Shown here: positions 38,801-47,509 of the stretch, piece by piece
How the letters are laid out: every line of letters starts with the position of its first letter
How positions within the stretch are numbered: the first letter of the stretch is position 1
From: Methylobacterium amylolyticum
GTDB taxonomy: Bacteria > Pseudomonadota > Alphaproteobacteria > Rhizobiales > Beijerinckiaceae
Length of the DNA: 64,000 nt
Assembly: GCF_030700245.1 (NCBI RefSeq)
Contig: NZ_JAUYZI010000017.1
Span: 49,101-113,100, forward strand
Direction: 5' to 3'
Translations under genes and position numbers: made by a program
The notes under the pieces: model-generated
Database searches by the model: none
What the model was told of the DNA's origin: nothing
What the model saw: only the letters and a program-made list of their open reading frames with translations

Positions 38801-40443
38801 AAGGCCCGCTCCGTATCGTTGAACGCCTCGAGCATCCACGCCCGGGTCTCCGGCGTCATCAGCGGCAGGTCGGCCACAGGCGCGTCGCCGCCCTCGACGA
38901 ACGCCCGCGCCAGGACGGCGATCCGTTCGCCCATGGCCTCCGCGTCCGTCGGCGACAGCCGGTCGGGATCGTAGACCAGGCAGAGGCTCCCCCCTTCGGA
39001 CGCCGCGACGAGCGTGACGGCGCAGCCCGGGATCGCGTGATCCGCCGACGGCTCGGCCGCCAGCGCGAACCCGAGCGGGTAGGCGGGCGCGGCGATCCCG
39101 GGGAATCGCCGCGGCAGATCGCTCATATGCGTGCCGCGGGCCCGCAGGTCGGCGAGGTCGGCGGCCACCGCCCGTTCGAGGTCCGACACCGTCGCCTCCG
39201 CGGCGGGCAGCCGCAGCGGCAGTGCGGCCGCGAACAGACCCGGGTAGGCCCGGCCGGCGGCGCCGACGGTCGCGTCGGAATAGGCGACGTCCCCGGGACC
39301 GGCCGCGCAGGTCCGGACCGCGTAGGCGGCGAGCGCGCCGATCGCCCGGTCGCCGGCGAGCGGCTGCGGGAGGGCGATCGAGAGGCTGCGCAGGTCGCGA
39401 CCCTGCGGAGCCGACATGCGGAGCTCGGGCAGTTGCAGCGGTGACAGCCGGGCGAGACGGTCCAACGCCCACGCCTCGTGGCGGACCGTCTCCGCGACGC
39501 GTTGGTCGAGGCGATGCAGGTCGACCGCTGCCGGCCGCGGCAGGACGGAACCGGGGCGAACGAGCCCGACGGGCGAGACGGTCGCGCCGTCCGTCCCGGT
39601 CAATCCCTCGATGCGCACGGCCAAGTCGCGGGCGGCGACGGTGAGGCCGGCCGCGTCGACCTGCAGCACCGTGCCCGGCTCCGACACGGTCGCCTCCCCC
39701 AGCCGGGTCAGGGTGCCGACGCCGTAGGCGCACCCGTCGATCCATATCTTCGGCAAGAGCAGGGGATTGGCGTAGCCGGGGCCGAAATCGAGTGCGCGGA
39801 CGAGACAGTCCAGCTCGAAGGCGGGGCGGTCGAAGCGCAGGAGGCCGGCATCGGCCGGGCGGCGATGGCGGCCGAATGACCGCAGGGCGTCGGGATCCTG
39901 ATTCCGCCCCGGGACGGGGCCAGCCTCGATCCTCTCGATCATCTCCCGGAACCCGTCGAGGCCTTCCGCCATGCAGCGCGCGTTCAGGCTGAAGGCCGTC
40001 TCGTCCGGATCGAGCTCGAACGCGCGCTCGACGTAGATCGCACCCCCGTCGACCGTGTCGGTCAGGGCGTGCCACGTGATCCCGTGCGCCGTCTCGCCGT
40101 TGAGGATCGCCCAGGCCGGGACGTTCAGCCCGGCGTAGCGCGGCAGCGGCCCGTCGTGGAAGTTCGCCGCTCCCCGCGCGGCCCTGCCCCAGACGGCGCG
40201 CGGCACGATGCGCAGGTTCGCGACGCTGAAGAACCAGTCGTAGTCCAAGTCGGCCAGATCGGCGGCGAGATCGCTGCCGGCGGCGTGGAGGCGCAGGCCG
40301 AGGCCGACCGCCCACGCGGCGATCGCGGCGTCGTCGCTCACGACCGCGCAGACGGAGTGACCGCGCCGCAGCACGACCTCCGCGCACTGCATCAGCAGCG
40401 TGCCGTCTCCCATGAGCACGCAGCGTGTATCCGCGCTCGACAT
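35818..40443 (-). CDS. NRPS: formyltransferase, partial condensation, adenylation split by luciferase-like monooxygenase, carrier
   Basis: The 1541-residue product is a single NRPS module. Residues 1-300 are a methionyl-tRNA formyltransferase-like domain with catalytic N94, H96 (NFHDGPLPRYAG) and D132 (TDTVDGGAI). Residues about 330-545 resemble the C-terminal half of a condensation domain, without HHxxxDG. The adenylation domain starts near 555 (A3 YTSGSTGRPKG, A4 SFDIAVLELFW). A luciferase-like FMN monooxygenase fills about 778-1130 (VWTPERHFNDFGGAYPNP, GVAFASGWMPEDF). The domain then resumes with A5 NMYGPTETT, A7 YRTGDLV, A8 and A10 NGKLDRKAL. A carrier follows with Ser1467 (GGHSLL). Pocket residues read D-I-L-Q-L-G-M-I-W-K, the known glycine code. 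ATG 40443 is set by gagg 6 bp upstream. There is no thioesterase; the divergent PKS supplies one. Confidence 0.92.
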   Translation of the reverse strand: MSSADTRCVLMGDGTLLMQCAEVVLRRGHSVCAVVSDDAAIAAWAVGLGLRLHAAGSDLAADLADLDYDWFFSVANLRIVPRAVWGRAARGAANFHDGPLPRYAGLNVPAWAILNGETAHGITWHALTDTVDGGAIYVERAFELDPDETAFSLNARCMAEGLDGFREMIERIEAGPVPGRNQDPDALRSFGRHRRPADAGLLRFDRPAFELDCLVRALDFGPGYANPLLLPKIWIDGCAYGVGTLTRLGEATVSEPGTVLQVDAAGLTVAARDLAVRIEGLTGTDGATVSPVGLVRPGSVLPRPAAVDLHRLDQRVAETVRHEAWALDRLARLSPLQLPELRMSAPQGRDLRSLSIALPQPLAGDRAIGALAAYAVRTCAAGPGDVAYSDATVGAAGRAYPGLFAAALPLRLPAAEATVSDLERAVAADLADLRARGTHMSDLPRRFPGIAAPAYPLGFALAAEPSADHAIPGCAVTLVAASEGGSLCLVYDPDRLSPTDAEAMGERIAVLARAFVEGGDAPVADLPLMTPETRAWMLEAFNDTERAFDAAACVHTLIERQVDRTPDAIALVCGDGRLSYRELDARANRAAHVLRGLGVGPDQPVGLYIDRGLDLVIGALAIQKAGGAYVPLDPHYPAERLAFMVADSGLSLVLTQDALAETVPGDPRHVVRIERALASDAPCERPSSGVRAADAAYVIYTSGSTGRPKGVVVEHRNVANFFTGMDERVARDGGVEPVWLAVTSLSFDIAVLELFWTLSRGITVVVSGPPAPHRRSSAGPMAFSLFHWGQAARTDDQAYRLLLESARFADANGFAAVWTPERHFNDFGGAYPNPAVTGAAVAAVTSRVAIRAGSCVLPLHHPARVAEEWAVVDNLSGGRVGVAFASGWMPEDFLLRPENAPPHNKDALLRDVETVRRLWRGEAVAFPAPGGRTLDVCTQPRPIQRELPVWITTAGNPETFREAARLGANVLTHLLGQSIADLAAKIAAYRAALVETGRDPAAHTVTVMLHTLLGRNRDAVRAQAREPMRDYLRSAAGLIKQYAWDFPAFKRPAGATQPAAIDLRAVGAEEMDAILDFAFDRYFEDSGLFGTVDDALTRVDALKAIGVDEIACLIDFGLPTDAVLDGLKSLAAAAARCAPRAPEAEREDGIGSLIRRHAVTHMQCTPSLAALMLADPGERAALAGLAHLHLGGEALPGALVADLRAAGVADVINMYGPTETTIWSSTQPALPSSETVPLGRPIANTRFYALDPQLRPVPPGCAGELYIGGAGVARGYLNRPDLTAERFLDDPFAGGGRLYRTGDLVRFDRDGTLRFLGRVDDQVKLRGHRIELGEIEAMLLKHPGVRRAAVLIHTDARGDQRLVACVVPDDPAAPPSDDDLRAELGRTLPDVMVPAQFARLDSLPLTPNGKLDRKALTVAASPAHLPSGRPSEPGTPLETTIAELLGRVLGVERLGPDDNFFQMGGHSLLAVQAHQDLRSQVSGTLRITDLFRFPTARMLARHVAAGTTAPPALVGVTDRAAARRETFRARGTARQGIRGTA

Positions 40444-40717
40444 CGGCATCCTCGTCCCGCGCCACCCCGCGGGCCATCGGGCCCGCGGCCGGACGACGCG
40501 TCGATGCGAGTGGGGTCTTCCTCCGTGCGCGCCGCCACTCGTCCAATCGAGGGACGCTACCTCTTGTGGATGAGCCCCCGGATCCGGATCGCCCCTTTTG
40601 GTGAGGCACGGGCCGACGCGTCCGGCGCTATCAGATGGGTTCGAACAGTCGAGCTACCTCCTGGCCGCGACGTCGGTGTCGAGGCCGTGGGAGGCAACGC
40701 TCACGTTGGAGCGCCGC
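40444..40717. promoter_or_regulatory. bidirectional promoter region between NRPS and PKS genes
   Basis: The two megasynthase genes diverge from this 274 bp region, so both promoters must lie here and are likely co-regulated. The middle (40550-40660) is slightly less GC-rich. A ttggag ribosome binding site sits 8 bp before the PKS ATG. I could not define an operator by eye. Confidence 0.45.
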
Positions 40718-43700
40718 ATGGCCGACCTCGCGCACGCTTCGTCTGAGACCGTCCCCGCCACGGACATCGCTGTCATCGGCATGGCGCTGCGGATCCCCGG
40801 GGCCCGCGACACGACCGCGTTCTGGGACAACCTGCGCGACGGCGTGACCTCGATCCGCACCCTCTCGACGGCGGAGCTCGACGCGGCGGGCGAATCACCG
40901 GCCCGCTACGGCCTGCCCAACTACGTGCCTCGCGCGGCCGACCTGCCCGACATGGAGATGTTCGACGCGGGCTTCTTCGGGATGAGCCCGAAGGAAGCGG
41001 CCATCATGGATCCCCAGCATCGCCAGTTCCTGGAATGCGCCTGGGAGGCTTTGGAGAGCGCCGCTAGGCCTCCGGAGCGTGAACCGGGCCCGGTCGGCGT
41101 GTTCGCAGGGTGCGGGATGGGGAACTACCTCTACGACAACGTGTGCAGCCATCGCGACCTCGTCGAGCGGACGGGGATGTTCCTGCTGCGGCATACCGGG
41201 AACGACAAAGATTTCCTGGCCACCCGCGCCTCGTTCCTGTTCGACCTGAGGGGGCCGAGCGTCGCCGTGCAGACCGCGTGCTCGACCTCCCTGGTGGCGG
41301 TCCACGCGGCCTGCCAGAGCCTGCTGACCAGCGAGTGCGACATGGCGCTGGCGGGCGGCGTGAGCATCGAGCTGCCCCATCGCCGCGGCTACCTGCATCA
41401 GGAGGGCGAGATCCTGTCCCCCGACGGCGTCTGCCGCGCCTTCGATCACCGCGCGGCCGGCACGGTGTTCGGCAGCGGCGTCGGCGTGGTGGTGCTGCGC
41501 AGGCTCGCCGACGCCCTACGTGACGGCGACCCCGTGCAGTGCGTGATCAAGGCGACGGCGATCAACAACGACGGCGCGGGCAAGTCGGGCTATCTCGCTC
41601 CCAGCGTCGACGGGCAGGCGCGGGCGATCGTCGAGGCCCAGGGCCTCGCGGGCGTGCCTGCCGACTCGATCCAGTACGTGGAATGCCACGGCACCGGAAC
41701 CCGGCTCGGAGACCCCATCGAGGTCGCGGCGCTCACGCAGGCGTTCCGGCGCGGCACCGAGCGCGTCGGCTTCTGCCGGATCGGATCGGTCAAGACGAAT
41801 GTCGGCCATCTCGACACCGCCGCCGGCGTGGTCGGCCTCATCAAGGTGGCCCTCGCCCTGCAGAACCGGCAGATCCCGCCGAGCCTCGGCTACGAGGCGC
41901 CGAACCCGGCGCTCGATCTCGACCACAGCCCGTTCGTCGTCGCCGACCGGCTCGTGCCATGGCCGCGCGGCGCGGAGCCGCGCCGCGCGGCCGTGAACGC
42001 CCTCGGGGTCGGCGGGACCAACGCGCACGCCATCCTGGAGGAGGCGCCCGTCCCGGTTCCGAGCCGTCGCCCGGCGGCCGGATCGTCCCCGGAACTCCTC
42101 CTGCTCAGCGCCAAGAGCCCGGGGGCCCTGGACGGCGCGGCGCGCGCCCTGGCCGGCGCGATCGCGCGCCGTCCGGACCTCGCGTTGCCCGACATCGGCT
42201 ACACGCTGCTCACCGGGCGACGCCATTTCGAGCGCCGCCGCGTCCTGGCGGCCTCCGACGGCGCCGAGGCCCGCGCGCTCCTCGAGAGGGGCGACGGGGC
42301 GGTCTTCGATCACACCGTGATCCCGGATGCCTCGGCCGTGTACCTGTTCCCCGGCGGCGGCTCGCAGCATCCCGGCATGGCCCGCGCGCTCTACGGGGCG
42401 GAGCCGACCTTCCGGGCCTGGGTGGACGAGGGCCTGGGCTACCTGCCGCGGTCGGCGGCGGCGGAGATCCGCGCCGCGTGGCTCGACGAGCCGTCGCGGT
42501 GCGAGGGCGGCCACGCGCTGAGCCGCCCGTCGTGCCAGTTGCCCGCCATCCTCATCCTGGAGGTCGCGCTGGCGCGGCACTGGTCCGCCCACGGCCTCGC
42601 GCCCGCAATCCTGCTGGGTCATTCGATGGGTGAGAACGCGGCCGCCTGCGTCGCGGGCGTCCTGACGTTCCGGGAGGCCGTCGGCCTCGTGCGCCTGCGC
42701 GGCGAGCTGTTCGAGGCGGTGTCGGGCGGGCGCATGCTGAGCGTCGGCCTGGATGCGCGGGCCCTGCGGGACCGCCTCCCGGCCGGGCTCGACCTCGCGT
42801 CGGTCAACGCCCCGGACCTGTGCACGGTGTCGGGGCCGGCGGAAGAGGTCGCGGCGTTCGGCGCGCGCCTCGCCGCCGACGGGATCGAGACGGCCCCCAT
42901 CGCCATCGACGTCGCCGCCCATTCCCGGATGCTCGACCCGATCCTGCCGCGCTTCGAAGCCTATCTCCGGACCGTGGACCTGCGCGCCCCGGCGATCCCG
43001 ATCGTCTCGAACGTGACGGGGGCGCTCCTCACGGACGCGCAGGCCCGCGATCCCCTGTACTGGGTGAACCACCTGCGTGCGCCGGTCCGCTTCGCCGACG
43101 GCCTGGCGACGCTGGCGGCGGACCCGAGGCGGGTCTACATCGAGGTCGGCCCCGGCCGCACGCTGTCCTCGCTCGCCAAGGCGCAGGGGACGATTCCGTC
43201 GAACGCCGTCATCAACACCCTGCCCCATCCTGAGCAGGCGATCGACGCGCGGACGGCGTTCCTGACCGCGTTCGGCCGCGCCTGGGCGACCGGCCTGCCC
43301 GTCGACCCGGACCATCTCTGGTCCGACCGCGATGGCAGGCGCGTCGCGCTGCCGACCTACGCCTTCGCGCGCGAGCGCCACTTCCTCGAAGCCTTGGCGC
43401 CGGCCGCGCTCCGGGCCGACGCCGCCCCCGAGAAGCGCGCCGACATCGCCGCCTGGGGGTACCGGCCGATCTGGCGCCAGTCCGCGGCTCCCCTGGAGGC
43501 CGACGGGGCGGGCGCGGTCCACGACTGGCTCGTCTTCCGGAACGGGGACGGGATCGACGCCGAGCTCGTCGCGCGACTGCGCGCGGCGGGCCATCGCGTC
43601 ACGGAGGTTCTGCCGGGCGATCAGTTCCACCGCCGGGACGCGGACCGCTACGTCCTCTGCGCGGAACTGGGGCTGCCCCAGTACGAAGCCCTCGTCCGGG

Positions 43701-46700
43701 CCTTATCCGCGGACGGGCGCGTTCCGGACCGCGTCCTGCACCTCTGGCTCCTGCCGGCGGCGGGGCGCGTCCGGCCCGGTTCGAGCGCCTTCCATGAGAC
43801 GCTGGAGCGCGGCCTCTGCAGCCTGCTCTGGCTCGTTCGGGCGCTCTGCGAGCCGACAGCGATGCACGTCACGGTCGTGACGAGCGGCATGCAGCGCGTC
43901 GCCGACCGGGCTCTGACCGACCCCGGCAAGGCCACCGTCCTCGGCGCCGCCCTGGTCATCCCGAGAGAGTTCGAGGGCGTCACGGTCCGCACCATCGACC
44001 TGGCCCCCGCAACGCCCGGCCAGGACGCGGCGACGGTGTTCGGACGGGCGCGGCGCAGGGTCTCGAACGCCGCCGGAGGTGACCGGATCGGCGACCTCGA
44101 CCGTCTCTGGGACGATCTCCTCGCCGAGCCCGGGACCGAGACCGTCGCCTATCACCGCAATCGGCGCTGGTCGCAGAGCTACGCGCCCCTGACGCTCGAT
44201 GCGGCGGAGGCGGGGGAGGCCCGCTTCCGCGAGCGCGGCGTCTACCTCGTGACGGGCGGGTTCGGCGACTTGGCCGGCGTCGTGTGCGAAGCGCTCGCGC
44301 GACGCTATCGCGCCCGCCTGATCCTGATCGGTCGGACGCCCCTGCCCGAGCGGCGGGTCTGGGACGGCTATCTGGGCGCGCGGGGAGCGGCCGAACGGAT
44401 CGGCCAGTCGATCGAGACCGTCCGGCGCCTCGAACGTCTCGGTGCCGACGTGTTCTACGGCTGCGCGGACATCAGCAATCCGGACGAGCTGGGCGCCGTC
44501 GTCGCCGAAGCCCGCGCCGCGTTCGGGGCGATCAACGGGGTCATCCACACGGCTGGCCTCGTGCGCGACGGCCTGATCGCGGCGAAATCCCCCGAGGACA
44601 TCGAGGCCGTGCTCGCGCCGAAGGTCCAGGGCACCATCAACCTGCGCGCGCTCCTGCGCGACGATCCGCTCGACGTGTTCGTCCTGTTCTCCTCGACGAG
44701 CACGGACATCGCTCCGGCGGGCCAAGCCGACTACGTGGCGGCCAACGCCTACCTGAACGCCGTCGCCGAGGCCGAGACCGGATGGGCCGATTGCCGGACG
44801 GTGGCGATCCACTGGGGAATCTGGAATCAGATCGGCCTCGCGGCCCGGGCCACGGGCCGTCATCGGCCGGCACCGGTGGGCGAGGCCCCGCGCGGCCCCC
44901 TCTTCACGGCCTGGGTCGAGGACGGCGCGGGCGGTCACGGCCTCGAAGGCCGCTGGCGCGCGGCCGACCTGTGGGTCCTCGACGAGCATCGGACCCGGTC
45001 CGGCGCGGCGATCTGGCCCGGGACGGGCTACATCGAGATCGCCGCGCAGGTTCTCCGGGAGCACGGTCTCACGGGCCCGTTCGAGATCGAGGATCTCGTG
45101 TTCCTGCGGCCCCTGCGCGTGCCCGACGGCGAGACCTGCCGGGTGCGGGCATACCTGATCCCCGGGCGGGAGGCCTACCGCTTCGAGGTGCACAGCGTCG
45201 TGACCGAGGGCGGCCGACAGGGGACGCGCTGCCACGCGCGGGGACGGATCAGGCTGCGCAACGGGCCGCTCGCCGCCGCCGGATCGCTCGCCGCGCTGCC
45301 CTGGGACGGGCCGGCGTTGCCCTCGGCGCAGGAGGCGCAGCTCCGCTTCGGTCCGCGCTGGCGCGTGCTGCGCGCCGCGGCGATCACGGACGGCGAGGCG
45401 CGCGCGAGCCTCGCCCTCGACCCCGCGTATCGGGCCGATCTCGGCGCGGGCTACATCCTGCATCCCGCGCTCACCGACATCGCCACCGGCTTCGCGATGG
45501 CGCTCGTTCCCGGCTACGACCCCGATGCCGCGCTCTGGGTCCCGGCCGCTTACGGCCGGATCCGCGTCGACGGCCCGATGCCGGCCGTCGTCGCGAGCCG
45601 GATCCGGCTGAGCCCGGCAGGCCAGGAGGCGGGCCTGGCGAGCTTCGACGTCGACATCACGGATGCCGAGGGCGTCCCGGTGATGCGGGTCGAAGGCCTG
45701 ACGGTGAAGCGGCTCGACGGGGCGGGTCCGGCCTACGGCGAGGGCCGGGACGGGATCGACGCCTCGGTCCAGCCCCTCCCAGCCGCGCCGCCGGCCCCCG
45801 ACGCGCGCCTCGCCGCCCTGGTCGACCGGGGCATCCGACCGGACGAGGGGGTCGAGGCCCTGTTCCGGGCGATCGGCACCGGTCTGCGGCAGGTCGTCGT
45901 CAGCTCCATGGACCTGGACGCCCTGCGGCAGCGCGCCGCCGCCCCGCCGTCCCGCGAGCGCCGCGAGGACGGGGGCGCGCCGGGCGAGGATCGCGGCGCC
46001 TTCGTCGCCCCGCGGACGGAGATGGAGCGCACGCTGGCGGCCTACTGGAGCGACCTGCTCGGCGTCGCGCGCGTCGGGATCGACGACGACTTCTTCGACC
46101 TGGGCGGGCACTCGCTCATCGCCGTGCGCCTCGTGCGCAAGATCAAGGAGCGCTACGCGACCGATCTGCCGATCTCGGTCCTGTTCGAGGCCCCGACGAT
46201 CGCCGCGTGCGCCGCCCTCCTGGGCGACCGCGGGGACGAGAGCCCGGCCGGAGACGGTCAGGACCGCCCGCCGGCGCAACCCGCCGAGGCCCGGCTGCAC
46301 GTGGTGCCGATGCAGGTGGGCGGAGGCGCGGCGCGCACGCCCTTCTTCCTCTGCGCGGGCATGTTCGGCAACCTGCTCAACCTGCGCCACCTCGCCCTCC
46401 ACCTGGGCGCGGAGCGGCCGGTCTACGGACTGCAGGCGCGGGGCCTGTTCGGCGAGCATGCGCCGCACGAGACCTTCGAGGAGATGGCGCGCGACTACTG
46501 CGCCGAGATCCGAAGCGTACAACCCAACGGACCCTATCTCCTCGGCGGCTTCTCCGGCGGCGGTCTCGCGGCCTACGCGATGGCCCAGCGCCTGCGCGCC
46601 GAAGGTGAGGACGTCCCGCTCGTGGTGCTCCTCGACACGCCGGTCCCGCAGCACGTCAGCCTGTCGCTGGGTGATCGTCTCGCGATGAAGGCGCAGGATC

Positions 46701-47134
46701 TGCAGGTGCAGGGCTTGGGGTTCCTGCCGGCCTGGACGAAGCGGCGCATCCTCTGGCAGGTCGGTCGGGTGCGTGACCGACTGGCCGCGCGGAAGCCCAC
46801 GACGGTCGAACGGTTCCACAACGACGAGATCGAGGCGGCCTTCCGCCGCGCCCTCAACCGGTTGACGCTCGAGGCCTACGCCGGCCGCGTCGTGCTGTTC
46901 AAGCCCGAGGTCCAGGTCGTGCACCGGCTCTCGGGCGGTCGGCGTCTCGACGCGAACCGCTCCCTCATCCTGGACGACAACGGATGGGAACCGTACGCGC
47001 TCGACCTCACGATGCTCAGCGTCTCCGGGGATCACGACAACATGGTCCTGGAGCCGAACGTGCGCGATCTCGCGAATCGATTGAAGCGCCTGCTCGCGGA
47101 GGCGGAAGCGGCCTCCGGGCCGCGCCGAGCCTGA
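40718..47134 (+). CDS. modular PKS: KS-AT-KR-DH-ACP-TE
   Basis: The 2138-residue type I polyketide synthase has one extension module and a release domain. The KS (residues 14-440) has Cys188 (QTACSTS), His324 (HGTGT) and His364 (NVGHL). The AT (about 540-830) has Ser636 in GHSMGE. A structural half and catalytic KR (about 910-1380) show VTGGFGDLAG and the S-Y-N set in FSSTSTDIAPAGQADYVAAN. The DH (about 1395-1665) has His1423 in DEHRTRSGAAIWPGTGY and Asp1586 in HPALTDIATG. The ACP has Ser1798 (DLGGHSLIAV). The thioesterase (about 1860-2138) has Ser1945 (GGFSGGG) and a C-terminal His in SGDHDNM. All active sites are intact. KR before DH is unusual. There is no condensation domain, so the KS should take the aminoacyl chain from the NRPS carrier. 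ATG 40718 has a fitting ribosome binding site. Confidence 0.93.
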   Translation: MADLAHASSETVPATDIAVIGMALRIPGARDTTAFWDNLRDGVTSIRTLSTAELDAAGESPARYGLPNYVPRAADLPDMEMFDAGFFGMSPKEAAIMDPQHRQFLECAWEALESAARPPEREPGPVGVFAGCGMGNYLYDNVCSHRDLVERTGMFLLRHTGNDKDFLATRASFLFDLRGPSVAVQTACSTSLVAVHAACQSLLTSECDMALAGGVSIELPHRRGYLHQEGEILSPDGVCRAFDHRAAGTVFGSGVGVVVLRRLADALRDGDPVQCVIKATAINNDGAGKSGYLAPSVDGQARAIVEAQGLAGVPADSIQYVECHGTGTRLGDPIEVAALTQAFRRGTERVGFCRIGSVKTNVGHLDTAAGVVGLIKVALALQNRQIPPSLGYEAPNPALDLDHSPFVVADRLVPWPRGAEPRRAAVNALGVGGTNAHAILEEAPVPVPSRRPAAGSSPELLLLSAKSPGALDGAARALAGAIARRPDLALPDIGYTLLTGRRHFERRRVLAASDGAEARALLERGDGAVFDHTVIPDASAVYLFPGGGSQHPGMARALYGAEPTFRAWVDEGLGYLPRSAAAEIRAAWLDEPSRCEGGHALSRPSCQLPAILILEVALARHWSAHGLAPAILLGHSMGENAAACVAGVLTFREAVGLVRLRGELFEAVSGGRMLSVGLDARALRDRLPAGLDLASVNAPDLCTVSGPAEEVAAFGARLAADGIETAPIAIDVAAHSRMLDPILPRFEAYLRTVDLRAPAIPIVSNVTGALLTDAQARDPLYWVNHLRAPVRFADGLATLAADPRRVYIEVGPGRTLSSLAKAQGTIPSNAVINTLPHPEQAIDARTAFLTAFGRAWATGLPVDPDHLWSDRDGRRVALPTYAFARERHFLEALAPAALRADAAPEKRADIAAWGYRPIWRQSAAPLEADGAGAVHDWLVFRNGDGIDAELVARLRAAGHRVTEVLPGDQFHRRDADRYVLCAELGLPQYEALVRALSADGRVPDRVLHLWLLPAAGRVRPGSSAFHETLERGLCSLLWLVRALCEPTAMHVTVVTSGMQRVADRALTDPGKATVLGAALVIPREFEGVTVRTIDLAPATPGQDAATVFGRARRRVSNAAGGDRIGDLDRLWDDLLAEPGTETVAYHRNRRWSQSYAPLTLDAAEAGEARFRERGVYLVTGGFGDLAGVVCEALARRYRARLILIGRTPLPERRVWDGYLGARGAAERIGQSIETVRRLERLGADVFYGCADISNPDELGAVVAEARAAFGAINGVIHTAGLVRDGLIAAKSPEDIEAVLAPKVQGTINLRALLRDDPLDVFVLFSSTSTDIAPAGQADYVAANAYLNAVAEAETGWADCRTVAIHWGIWNQIGLAARATGRHRPAPVGEAPRGPLFTAWVEDGAGGHGLEGRWRAADLWVLDEHRTRSGAAIWPGTGYIEIAAQVLREHGLTGPFEIEDLVFLRPLRVPDGETCRVRAYLIPGREAYRFEVHSVVTEGGRQGTRCHARGRIRLRNGPLAAAGSLAALPWDGPALPSAQEAQLRFGPRWRVLRAAAITDGEARASLALDPAYRADLGAGYILHPALTDIATGFAMALVPGYDPDAALWVPAAYGRIRVDGPMPAVVASRIRLSPAGQEAGLASFDVDITDAEGVPVMRVEGLTVKRLDGAGPAYGEGRDGIDASVQPLPAAPPAPDARLAALVDRGIRPDEGVEALFRAIGTGLRQVVVSSMDLDALRQRAAAPPSRERREDGGAPGEDRGAFVAPRTEMERTLAAYWSDLLGVARVGIDDDFFDLGGHSLIAVRLVRKIKERYATDLPISVLFEAPTIAACAALLGDRGDESPAGDGQDRPPAQPAEARLHVVPMQVGGGAARTPFFLCAGMFGNLLNLRHLALHLGAERPVYGLQARGLFGEHAPHETFEEMARDYCAEIRSVQPNGPYLLGGFSGGGLAAYAMAQRLRAEGEDVPLVVLLDTPVPQHVSLSLGDRLAMKAQDLQVQGLGFLPAWTKRRILWQVGRVRDRLAARKPTTVERFHNDEIEAAFRRALNRLTLEAYAGRVVLFKPEVQVVHRLSGGRRLDANRSLILDDNGWEPYALDLTMLSVSGDHDNMVLEPNVRDLANRLKRLLAEAEAASGPRRA

Positions 47135-47509
47135 GCCCCCTGCCCGCTCGGCACGCGGCTCGGTGAGCCCTGTCGATCGACGGCCAGCCCGAACCCGGAT
47201 CGTCGGCGCCCGGCGACGGGCCTGACCGTCGGGCGGCTCGCCCGTTCGGCGCGGCCCGCATCCGGTTCCGGGGCAGCCGGTCGGCCGGCCGGGCCACTGT
47301 GCGGGAACCGATCACGACGGCCACGCAGCCCGTCCGGTCGAAACGAGGGCGATCCGCTACCTCAAAATCGGTAGGTCCTGCCCAGAACCACCCATCTTCG
47401 GATGAGTGGAGGGGTCGAAAGGCCGAAGATCGAGGCGAGTCGGCGGTGGCTATCGTGGCGTGGACGGTATCGCGGCAGCGAGACGGCCCACGATGGGGAA
47501 GACCTCACC
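47135..47509. promoter_or_regulatory. intergenic region before the EPS export genes
   Basis: About 375 bp with no convincing gene. It should hold the promoter of the export operon that starts at 47510. The reading frame can be extended upstream to 47402 but the added residues are not protein-like. Confidence 0.35.

Noticed and set aside
35938..39444. An 1168-residue plus-strand frame opposite the NRPS
   Set aside because: It is compositionally typical of antisense frames in GC-rich genes, while the minus strand carries all NRPS motifs.
43703..47035. An 1110-residue minus-strand frame opposite the PKS
   Set aside because: It has no recognisable motif and is Arg/Asp/Gly/Pro-rich; the plus strand encodes the PKS.
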